From: G965205725 sp965205725
GTDB lineage: Bacteria > Pseudomonadota > Gammaproteobacteria > Pseudomonadales > Halieaceae
Assembly: GCA_965205725.1 (NCBI GenBank)
Contig: OZ242189.1
Location: 434,001 to 498,000, forward strand
Reading direction: 5' to 3'
Length of the DNA: 64,000 nucleotides
In this document: piece by piece, positions 57,571-64,000 of the stretch
Numbering within the stretch: the first letter of the stretch is position 1
Layout: each line of letters opens with the position of its first letter
Position numbers and translations under genes: made by a program
Notes under the pieces: model-generated
Database searches by the model: none
What the model was told of the DNA's origin: nothing
The model's input: the letters and a program-made list of their open reading frames with translations, nothing else

Positions 57571-59181
57571 ATGGATGCAACCATGATGCACACGCCGATG
57601 ACAGTACAGATGATACTGGATCACGGTCGTTCTGTTTTTCCTGACTCTCGTATCGGCACTTTTGCCGGTTCAAAGATTGTCTATAAGACCTACGCCGAAA
57701 TTGCCGAACAGGCGGCACGCCTTGCCGCTGCGCTGAGAAAATTAGCTGTCGGCTCAGGTGACCGCGTCGCTACCTTCAGTTGGAATAACGCGGCTCATAT
57801 GGAGGCGTATCTGGCGATACCCTCAATGGGCGCGGTGATGCACACAGTCAATATTCGTTTATCGCCGGAACACGTAGCGTATGTGATCAATCACGCTGGC
57901 GACAAAATTATTCTGCTGGATGCCGCTCTGCTGGATGTGTTTGAGCCAGTACTGCCTCTGCTGAAAACTGATCCTCAAATCATTTTGATCGGCGCGGAAT
58001 CCACACCTGGTCATTTCCAGAGTCTCGATTATGAGGCGCTATTGGCTGAGTCTGAACCCTTGCAGGACTGGCCAGTCCTGGATGAAACTGCGGCGGCTGC
58101 GGTGTGTTACACCAGTGGAACTACCGGTAATCCTAAAGGTGTTGTCTACAGTCATCGCACAACATTTGTGCATTCACTGGCATCCAGAGCAGCCGATACT
58201 TTTGGTATCTGCGAAAGAGACCGCATTCTTCTTTTGCCGCCCATGTTCCATGCCAATGCCTGGGGCCTGCCTTACAGTGGCTGGCTCAGCGGCAGCGATT
58301 TTCTGATGCCTGGCCCGCATTTGCAGGTGGCGCCCATCGTGCAAATGGTTGCTCTGGAGAGACCCACGGTGACCGCAATGGTGCCTACCATTCTGGGTGA
58401 TTTGTTGCGTTACGATACGACCGATGTGGATATGTCCTGTTTTAGGATGCTGGTTTGCGGTGGCTCCGCAGTGGCTCCAGCAATGATTGACGCGGCGCGC
58501 GAAAAGTGGGGCGTGCCTGTTTTGCAGGGCTGGGGTATGACTGAAACCAGCCCACTGTGTGCGTTATCGCATCCCCCAAAACAAGCGGAAGCGGAAGCTG
58601 AAACAGCCTGGCGCGCGAAAAGCGGTCGCCCAGTGCCTGGCGTACAGGTTCGTATTGTCGATGATGCCGACGCGGAATTGCCCTACAACGGTGAAGCCGT
58701 GGGTGAGTTGCAGTTGCGAGGTCCCTGGATAACGGGTGGCTATTACAACAATGAGTGTGCGGAGGCGATAACTGCGGACGGCTGGTTGCGTACCGGCGAT
58801 GTTGGTTATATCGATGCCAGGTACTACGTTCAGTTGACGGACCGGACTAAAGATGTCATTAAATCGGGCGGAGAATGGATTTCGTCAGTTGATTTGGAAA
58901 GTGAGTTGTTGGCGCATCCAGCCGTCAATGAAGTCGCGGTTATTGCCACCGACGATGAGCGTTGGCAGGAGCGTCCGCTAGCGGTAGTAACCACTGGAGA
59001 TGCAACCCTCACGTTTGCAGAATTGAAGAATTTTCTGACGGGGAAGGTTGCCAAATTCTGGATACCTGAATACTGGTGTTTTTGTGAAAACATTCCGAAA
59101 ACCAGTGTTGGAAAAATGGATAAACGCACGCTGCGGGACCTCAATGAATCGCGGCAACTGTTAGTTGAGGTTATTAAATAA
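57571..59181 (+). CDS. AMP-forming acyl-CoA synthetase
   Basis: A 536-residue adenylate-forming enzyme. Phosphate loop CYTSGTTGNPKGVVYSHR (about residues 180-197), GWGMTETSP (A5 motif), GWLRTGDVGYID and DRTKDVIKSGGEWIS, with catalytic Lys in TSVGKMDKR near the end. Length and LLPPMFHANAWGLPY fit medium/long-chain fatty-acyl-CoA ligases. ATG 57571 chosen with GGAGA upstream; a frame open to 57547 lies in the pseudogene. The stop overlaps the TetR start (TAATGG), so it is coupled to its probable regulator. Confidence 0.92.
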   Translation: MDATMMHTPMTVQMILDHGRSVFPDSRIGTFAGSKIVYKTYAEIAEQAARLAAALRKLAVGSGDRVATFSWNNAAHMEAYLAIPSMGAVMHTVNIRLSPEHVAYVINHAGDKIILLDAALLDVFEPVLPLLKTDPQIILIGAESTPGHFQSLDYEALLAESEPLQDWPVLDETAAAAVCYTSGTTGNPKGVVYSHRTTFVHSLASRAADTFGICERDRILLLPPMFHANAWGLPYSGWLSGSDFLMPGPHLQVAPIVQMVALERPTVTAMVPTILGDLLRYDTTDVDMSCFRMLVCGGSAVAPAMIDAAREKWGVPVLQGWGMTETSPLCALSHPPKQAEAEAETAWRAKSGRPVPGVQVRIVDDADAELPYNGEAVGELQLRGPWITGGYYNNECAEAITADGWLRTGDVGYIDARYYVQLTDRTKDVIKSGGEWISSVDLESELLAHPAVNEVAVIATDDERWQERPLAVVTTGDATLTFAELKNFLTGKVAKFWIPEYWCFCENIPKTSVGKMDKRTLRDLNESRQLLVEVIK

Positions 59182-59825
59182 TGGCAGTGAAGAAGGCAGA
59201 GGCAACTGCGCGTATGACGCAGGCAGAACGCACCGCTTTGTCAGACCAGCGAATGTTTGAGTCTGCAATAGAGCTTATAAATGAGCGCGGTACTCAGAAG
59301 ACGACACTCAAAGAAATTGGTGAGCGTGCGGGCTATAGTCGCGGTTTGGCCAATTACCGTTTTGGTTCCAAAGATGGGCTGATGCAGGAACTGTTTGTGC
59401 GCTTTGATGAGCGCTGGAAGCAGCATCTCGGTAGCTATGTTGGCGGCGAATCCGGTATCAGCGCAGTGATTCAGGCGGCTAATGCACTGCGCGATTTTCT
59501 CAAGTTGGAATCCCAGTATATGCGTGCCATGTACTTGCTGTGGTATGAATGTCTCGGCCATGAGACGCAGATACGCAACAACCTGGCCGGCCACCACGAG
59601 GTCTATAGAAAAGATGCCATGCTTTGGATTGAGCAGGGTATTGAGTCGGGCGAGATTCGTCCAGGTGTCGATGCTGCCCAGTTTGCTGTTCAGTACTGCG
59701 CATTTATTTTCGGCATTATCTATCAATGGCTGGTTAACGCCGAAGCGCTTGACCTGGATGTGTTGTTTGATGAGTACGCTGCCAATGTCATATTTCTTTT
59801 AAGTAACAATAATCCTATCGATTGA
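59181..59825 (+). CDS. TetR-family transcriptional regulator
   Basis: A 214-residue regulator. HTH at about residues 25-70 (MFESAIELINERGTQKTTLK, EIGERAGYSRGLANYRFGSK, DGLMQELF) followed by an all-helical ligand domain. It is encoded inside an operon with acyl-CoA synthetase, alpha/beta hydrolase and luciferase-like oxidoreductase genes, so it probably senses a CoA ester or acid of that pathway and autoregulates. ATG overlaps the synthetase stop. Confidence 0.9.
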   Translation: MAVKKAEATARMTQAERTALSDQRMFESAIELINERGTQKTTLKEIGERAGYSRGLANYRFGSKDGLMQELFVRFDERWKQHLGSYVGGESGISAVIQAANALRDFLKLESQYMRAMYLLWYECLGHETQIRNNLAGHHEVYRKDAMLWIEQGIESGEIRPGVDAAQFAVQYCAFIFGIIYQWLVNAEALDLDVLFDEYAANVIFLLSNNNPID

Positions 59826-59846
59826 AAAATAAGAAGGAGCAGGGCA

Positions 59847-60653
59847 ATGGGCTATCTAACGTGCGAGAACAACCGCCGGATCTATTTTGAGGACTATGGC
59901 AGCGGTGAAACAGCCGCTGTGTTGGTACATGGCTGGGGTATGGGTCTGCGAATGTGGGACTATACCGTTGGCGCCTTGACACAAGCTGGGTATCGAGTGG
60001 TGCTGCTTGATCACCGCGGCTGCGGCAAGTCGGATAAAGATTTCGACGATATGGGTATCGCGGCCATTACCGCCGATTTACTGGCCCTGATTGACCATCT
60101 TGGATTGCGTCGAGTGGTGCTCAATGGCTGGTCGTTAGGTGGTGCGGTTGTAGTGGATGCAGCAGCACAGTTGGCGGACCGGTGTGCTGCCTTGGTATTA
60201 ACCTGTGGTGCCAGCCCGTGTTATCTGCAAAAAGATGGCTTTCCCTATGGTGGTACGGAGGAGGCCCTTGCCGAGACTTTGTCAGCCATGGCCGCAGACA
60301 GGGTCAACTTCTTGGCGGGTTTGTCTGCGGGAGTGTGCGCCTCTGAAGTCAGTCAATCAATTGTCGACTGGATGTGGGCGAGTTTTATGGAGAGTTCGCC
60401 GCTTGCAGCCCAGTCATTGGCAGACCTGGGCCCTCTCGACCAGCGCGATACTCTGACCGGCCTGACCATGCCCATTCTCAGCTACGTCGGTGCCCAGGAT
60501 GCGGTGGTTGATCCTGCGGTATGCCGCTCTGTAAAGAATTACAATAATTCGGTGACATTGGTTGAGTGCAAGTCTTCTGGCCATGCCCCATTTGTTGAGG
60601 AAACGGCCTTTTATAATCAATCTCTGCTGGATTTTCTGCAGCAACACCTTTGA
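59847..60653 (+). CDS. Alpha/beta hydrolase
   Basis: A 268-residue hydrolase of the epoxide-hydrolase/haloperoxidase-like branch: VHGWGMGLRMWD (oxyanion HG), LDHRGCGKSD, nucleophile elbow NGWSLGGA (Ser about residue 96), GAQDAVVDP (acid) and SSGHAPFVEE (His). No signal peptide. AAGAAGGAG precedes the ATG. May open lactones formed by the Baeyer-Villiger enzyme encoded on the other strand, which is inference. Confidence 0.87.
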   Translation: MGYLTCENNRRIYFEDYGSGETAAVLVHGWGMGLRMWDYTVGALTQAGYRVVLLDHRGCGKSDKDFDDMGIAAITADLLALIDHLGLRRVVLNGWSLGGAVVVDAAAQLADRCAALVLTCGASPCYLQKDGFPYGGTEEALAETLSAMAADRVNFLAGLSAGVCASEVSQSIVDWMWASFMESSPLAAQSLADLGPLDQRDTLTGLTMPILSYVGAQDAVVDPAVCRSVKNYNNSVTLVECKSSGHAPFVEETAFYNQSLLDFLQQHL

Positions 60654-60665
60654 GGGCGTCCCTCT

Positions 60666-61667
60666 ATGAACAATTCTGTGAATTACGGACTTTGGTACGA
60701 TTTTCGAAATCCGCCAGCCTGGCAGCAGCCGTTTGAAACTTTTTACGCGGAGCGTTTACAGCAGATCAAAGACGCGGAATCTCTTGGTTTTAACGCCTGT
60801 TGGCTGACTGAGCATCATTTCTGCGCAGATGGCTATACGCCCTCGCCGCTCGTCTTGGCTTCTGCAATCGGTGCGAGAACACAGTGTATGCGCCTGGGCA
60901 CGAACCTGATGTTGTTGCCATTGCATGACCCGGTCAGAATCGCCGAGGATGCCGCAACGCTGTCGCTCACTACTGGTGGACGATTTGATCTCGGTGTCGG
61001 GATTGGTTATCGACAACTGGAGTTCGATCACTTTAAAAGGCAGCTCTCTCACCGCCCCAGTCTGGTAGAAGAAGGTATTGAGATTCTGCGTCGCTGCTGG
61101 AGCGGCAACCCAGTGAATTTCACGGGCAAACGTTTTGAGGTGGGGAATTTGAGCGTGACCCCGGTACCAGAGACCAAGCCCAATATTTTATTGGGCGGTA
61201 TGGTTGAGCCAGCGATTCAACGCGCCGTGCGCGTGGCGGACGGGTTTCTCAGTACCGGCGGCATTGGCATGGATATCTATAACGAGGCCCTGGAGAAAGG
61301 AGGCAAGTCGATTGATGAGGGTAGTATTGTTTTGGGGTGCTGGGCCATCATCGCCAAGGACCCGGAAGTCGAAGCCGCAAAAATTGGCGATCATGTGCTT
61401 TACCACATTAACGAGTACATCAAGTGGGGCGCTTTTGGTCCGCCCGATCAAACCCCTCTTTTTGAAGATGTGTCAACTGCAATCGAAAATGGATTGTATG
61501 AATTGTGGGATGCTGAAATGGCTGTTAGCGAGTTGAGCAAGTTACTATCGGTCTATCCGAATATTCGTGATATTCATTTTTGGGCGCAGTTTCCGGGAGA
61601 AAGTGTTGAGTCAGGCAATGAGCGTATGCGCTACATTGCCGAAAAGGTATTGCCCAGGTTGCGCTGA
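60666..61667 (+). CDS. Luciferase-like (LLM-class) flavin-dependent oxidoreductase
   Basis: A 333-residue TIM-barrel FMN monooxygenase-like protein. The N-terminal GLWYDFRNPPAWQQPFETFY, WLTEHHFCADGYTPSPLVLA, RLGTNLMLLPLHDPVRIAED and RFDLGVGIGYRQLEFDHF are the LLM core, and LLGGMVEPAIQRAVRVADGF forms the flavin phosphate region. Probably uses reduced FMN from a reductase encoded elsewhere. Related enzymes act in the opening of ring ketones. Twelve bp after the hydrolase. Confidence 0.9.
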   Translation: MNNSVNYGLWYDFRNPPAWQQPFETFYAERLQQIKDAESLGFNACWLTEHHFCADGYTPSPLVLASAIGARTQCMRLGTNLMLLPLHDPVRIAEDAATLSLTTGGRFDLGVGIGYRQLEFDHFKRQLSHRPSLVEEGIEILRRCWSGNPVNFTGKRFEVGNLSVTPVPETKPNILLGGMVEPAIQRAVRVADGFLSTGGIGMDIYNEALEKGGKSIDEGSIVLGCWAIIAKDPEVEAAKIGDHVLYHINEYIKWGAFGPPDQTPLFEDVSTAIENGLYELWDAEMAVSELSKLLSVYPNIRDIHFWAQFPGESVESGNERMRYIAEKVLPRLR

Positions 61668-61668
61668 G

Positions 61669-62322
61669 CTATTTCAGGCCGCACATGATCAGAGTGCTCT
61701 TTAGAAACAGGCGATGTGCGTCAGTGAGATCAATGTCATCGTCGAAATAAACCGCTGATCTCAGGCCAATCATCATCGAATAGGAAATTTCCGCGGCGTC
61801 TTTGGGACTCTGCATAAATACCGAAGGCGAGGCTGCAAAGATTGCAACCAGATAGGCTTTGCAGCTTTCGTCGAAATCGGCTTTGGTGACGCGCAACACC
61901 TGGTCATTGACCGCCGCACCGAAACACTCCAACATGAAACCAATTTCTTTTACGGTGCTGGCCTCACCCTTAAACCAAAAATCGGCCAGCGATTGAATCT
62001 GCTGGCGGGGTTCCTGGGTGCTGAATGCGTTAATGCGCTTGAGAAAGCGTATGGAGACCGACTCAAAATACTGCTCCAAAATTGCTTCCTTGCCCTTGAA
62101 ATAGTAGAGCAGGTGACTGGCTGACATGCCAGCCTCTGCTGCGACATCGGCCAGCGTGGTCTTCACATAACCTTTCGCAAGAATGCAATCGTGGAGCGCT
62201 CTGAATATAAGACGTCGGCGCTGATCACCCCGGCTTTCACGACGCACTTTTCCTGCGGCATGTTTTGGTCTGGAAGGCACCTTTTTTGAGGGAGCTGTCA
62301 GCATAGCTCGCAACCTTAGCAT
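61669..62322 (-). CDS. TetR-family transcriptional regulator
   Basis: About 217 residues. HTH: LIFRALHDCILAKGYVKTTL, ADVAAEAGMSASHLLYYFKG, KEAILEQYF; then a helical effector domain. Start uncertain between ATG 62343, 62322 and 62304; the last has an AAGG 9 bases upstream, the frame extends to a TTG at 62346. Divergent from the SDR at 62414, with a 15-bp palindrome between them. Probably represses the SDR-SnoaL-synthetase operon and itself. Confidence 0.88.
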   Translation of the reverse strand: MLRLRAMLTAPSKKVPSRPKHAAGKVRRESRGDQRRRLIFRALHDCILAKGYVKTTLADVAAEAGMSASHLLYYFKGKEAILEQYFESVSIRFLKRINAFSTQEPRQQIQSLADFWFKGEASTVKEIGFMLECFGAAVNDQVLRVTKADFDESCKAYLVAIFAASPSVFMQSPKDAAEISYSMMIGLRSAVYFDDDIDLTDAHRLFLKSTLIMCGLK

Positions 62323-62355
62323 GTTGTTTTCACCAGCGCACATCAACTCAAAATA

Positions 62356-62370
62356 TTGAATTTAATTCAA
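62356..62370. promoter_or_regulatory. Palindromic operator candidate TTGAATTTAATTCAA
   Basis: A perfect 7+1+7 inverted repeat in the 90-bp divergent region between the TetR gene and the SDR operon. Size, symmetry and position are those of a TetR-family operator. A second regulator could bind instead; no binding is shown. Confidence 0.55.
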
Positions 62371-62413
62371 ATTTAGCCTACTATCTATTGTCCGCTCTGA
62401 AGAGAATAACAAT

Positions 62414-63229
62414 ATGGGTGTAGATGGGCTGAGGATAGTCATTACTGGCGGCGCCGTAGGTATTGGTGCCGGCACTGCCAGGTTGGCTGCGAGTCGCGGC
62501 GCTCGCGTTGTTGTCTCGGACATGAATGATGAGCCTGGTAAAGCTCTGGTTGCTGAGCTGGTTGAGTCCGGTTTGGAGGCGGTGTATCAGCACTGCGATG
62601 TCACTGATGACACTCAGGTCAAGGCATTGATGGAAAAAGCCGCTGATAGCTTTGGTGGTATCGACGTGCTGCACAATAATGCCGGCATTCATGAAAGTAT
62701 GCTCAGTAGCGAACTCGGACTAGAGAGTATGAGCCGTGACACATTTGAGAAGGTGATGTCTGTGAATGTAACGGCTGCCTGGCTCTGTGCAAAATACGCT
62801 TTGCCTTACTTGCGTGAGAGTACTGCGGCTTCAATTATTAATGCCGGTTCTACCAGCTCACTGTCTGGATACCCTCAATGTCAGGCCTACGGGGCCTCCA
62901 AGGGTGCCGTTATGCAGCTTACAAAAATGCTGGCAGTAGATTTGGCTGCCGATGGTGTGCGCGTCAATTGCTATTGCCCTGGTTCCATTCACACGCAGAT
63001 TGTTGACAATTTTCTTGCCGCAGCCCCTGATCCGCAGGCCATGCTTAATGCGATGACCTTGACGCACCTGGTGCCGAGAATGGGTAAGCCGGTCGACGTG
63101 GCGGAACTGGTTTGTTTTCTTGCCAGTCCAGAGTCCGAGTTCGTCAACGGCGCAGTGTGGACTGTTGACGGTGGTTCACTCGCCTGGCGTGGCACTTTAG
63201 ATGTACTCGGAATGGAGGCGCAAGTATGA
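62414..63229 (+). CDS. Short-chain dehydrogenase/reductase
   Basis: A 271-residue SDR with TGGAVGIG (about residues 11-18), HNNAGIHES, catalytic NAGSTSSLSG and YGASK, and TVDGG near the end. VVSDMND after beta2 has the Asp of NAD-specific enzymes. First gene downstream of the palindrome, its stop overlapping the SnoaL gene (ATGA). Similar to 3-alpha/20-beta-hydroxysteroid-type SDRs; substrate unproven. Confidence 0.88.
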   Translation: MGVDGLRIVITGGAVGIGAGTARLAASRGARVVVSDMNDEPGKALVAELVESGLEAVYQHCDVTDDTQVKALMEKAADSFGGIDVLHNNAGIHESMLSSELGLESMSRDTFEKVMSVNVTAAWLCAKYALPYLRESTAASIINAGSTSSLSGYPQCQAYGASKGAVMQLTKMLAVDLAADGVRVNCYCPGSIHTQIVDNFLAAAPDPQAMLNAMTLTHLVPRMGKPVDVAELVCFLASPESEFVNGAVWTVDGGSLAWRGTLDVLGMEAQV

Positions 63230-63642
63230 GTTTAACGCTGGAGCAAAAATTGGCAGTTCACGAGCTACTGAGCCGTGCCGCCTATGCTTACGATGAGCGC
63301 GATACACAAATGCTGCAGAACTGCTTTGTCGAAGATGCAAAGTTCAGTATGCGCATAGCCTGCGGTGATCTTGTCGGGCCCTTTGAGGGGCGCGAGGGTA
63401 TTATGACACTGATGACCGACTCAATGGCGGAGCAGACAGATGTGCGCCGCCATGTGGTCTCTAATATTTTTTTTGAGGAGATCGATGGGCAAGCCGTTGC
63501 GGTCTCAAACCTGACTCTGATGGCCACGGAAAATGGCGAAATTAAATTACTGTCTGCAGGTGTTTATCGAGATATCGTTGTTGAAGCGGCGGGACAGTGG
63601 CGGATACTGAATCGCCATCTCGACTTGGATAAGCCGTATTAA
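63226..63642 (+). CDS. SnoaL-like (SnoaL_4/NTF2-fold) protein
   Basis: A 138-residue protein: ELLSRAAYAYDERDTQMLQN, CFVEDAKFSMRIACGDLVGP, and HVVSNIFFEEIDGQAVAVSN form the fold; the pattern Y-D-E-R-D resembles the catalytic dyad region of delta5-3-ketosteroid isomerase/scytalone dehydratase relatives. Probably a dehydratase or isomerase acting with the preceding SDR. ATGA overlap with it. Confidence 0.84.
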   Translation: MSLTLEQKLAVHELLSRAAYAYDERDTQMLQNCFVEDAKFSMRIACGDLVGPFEGREGIMTLMTDSMAEQTDVRRHVVSNIFFEEIDGQAVAVSNLTLMATENGEIKLLSAGVYRDIVVEAAGQWRILNRHLDLDKPY

Positions 63643-63657
63643 ACGGAGCACATTGGC

Positions 63658-64000
63658 GTGAATATAGGCATGATTCCCGCAAAGGCGGCGCGACTCGACC
63701 CGCAGCGTGAAGCGTTGGTCGATGTACACAGTGGTCGCAGAATGTGCTTCGGTGAGCTTAATGAGCGCGTGTGCCGTTTGGCCAATGCGTTGGTCAAAGG
63801 GCTGGCGCTCAACAAGGGCGATCGCGTTGCAATTTTGTCTAAAAATTGCATTGAATATATAGAGGTCTACTATGCCTGTGCGCGTGTAGGGCTGATCGCT
63901 CAGCCTCTCAACTGGCGTCTCGGTATTTCCGAGGTCTCCCGCATCCTGCGCGATGGTGAGCCCAGCATTGTCATTGTCGCAGGCGAGTACAGCGAGCTGA
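63658..64000 (+). CDS. AMP-dependent acyl-CoA synthetase (3' end outside window)
   Basis: The frame runs off the window after about 114 residues. GTG 63658 has GGAG 9 bases before it; ATG 63670 is an alternative. Visible residues DPQREALVDVHSGRRMCFGE, LNERVCRLANALVKGLALNK, GDRVAILSKNCIEYIEVYYA and GLIAQPLNWRL are the N-terminal part of ANL-family acyl-CoA synthetases. Third gene of the TetR-controlled unit; likely activates a carboxylic acid for the SDR/SnoaL pathway. Confidence 0.85.
   Translation, partial: MNIGMIPAKAARLDPQREALVDVHSGRRMCFGELNERVCRLANALVKGLALNKGDRVAILSKNCIEYIEVYYACARVGLIAQPLNWRLGISEVSRILRDGEPSIVIVAGEYSEL

Overview
This window looks like chromosomal DNA of a moderately GC-rich gammaproteobacterium that lives on lipophilic, branched or cyclic carbon sources. 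The inference rests on a standard gammaproteobacterial background (rsmE, oxyR, plsC, malonyl-CoA decarboxylase, UbiB-type kinases) around many acyl-CoA dehydrogenases, MaoC hydratases, short-chain dehydrogenases (SDRs), acyl-CoA synthetases, a Baeyer-Villiger monooxygenase and a Rieske oxygenase. A marine Cellvibrionales-like steroid or terpenoid degrader would fit, but no marker gene here proves the lineage.

Layout. 1-1314: end of a ketosteroid-dehydrogenase-like flavoprotein coupled to a small c-type cytochrome; an IS630 element sits exactly in the cytochrome stop codon. 2618-14636: a ten-gene operon closely resembling acyclic terpene utilization (atu): acyl-CoA dehydrogenase, GST, biotin-dependent carboxylase beta, glutaconyl-CoA-type hydratase, a two-subunit acyl-CoA dehydrogenase, carboxylase alpha, AtuA (DUF1446) and two SDRs. 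14793-28058: MBL hydrolase, esterase/PlsC/hydrolase operon, DUF4345 protein, rsmE with a RimO remnant upstream, TauE-like exporter, MFS transporter, malonyl-CoA decarboxylase, SDR, two coupled ABC1 kinases and a [2Fe-2S] ferredoxin. 28.4-30.6 kb: an accessory patch with a small HTH protein, a truncated RhuM gene, a chimeric 170-bp fragment copied from two genes downstream, and an IS5 fragment. 30640-34626: AraC-type regulator, a MaoC pair, a serine hydrolase and a SnoaL-like protein. 34.7-40.5 kb: exported methyltransferase, amidohydrolase, a second IS630, a DUF1214-like protein and an epimerase. 40517-43981: DUF3501, GlpC-like Fe-S protein and rubrerythrin, divergent from oxyR. 44.0-51.0 kb: transposase remnant, DUF4870-like protein, Rieske oxygenase, MaoC-SDR-thiolase operon, MFS transporter, SDR. 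51081-53702: three nested insertion sequences. 53.7-64.0 kb: BVMO, acyl-CoA dehydrogenase, a kinase-like pseudogene, then an operon of acyl-CoA synthetase, TetR, alpha/beta hydrolase and luciferase-like oxidoreductase, and a divergent TetR/SDR-SnoaL-acyl-CoA synthetase unit that runs off the window.

How the genes fit together. Acyl-CoA synthetases activate acids; acyl-CoA dehydrogenases, MaoC or crotonase hydratases, SDRs and thiolase shorten them; the biotin carboxylase with the hydratase and AtuA removes a beta-methyl block; BVMO, Rieske oxygenase and ferredoxin supply oxygenation chemistry. Many genes are translationally coupled (ATGA/GTGA overlaps). Mobile elements and gene remnants mark the joints between the catabolic modules. 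No tRNA, rRNA or CRISPR array was seen.
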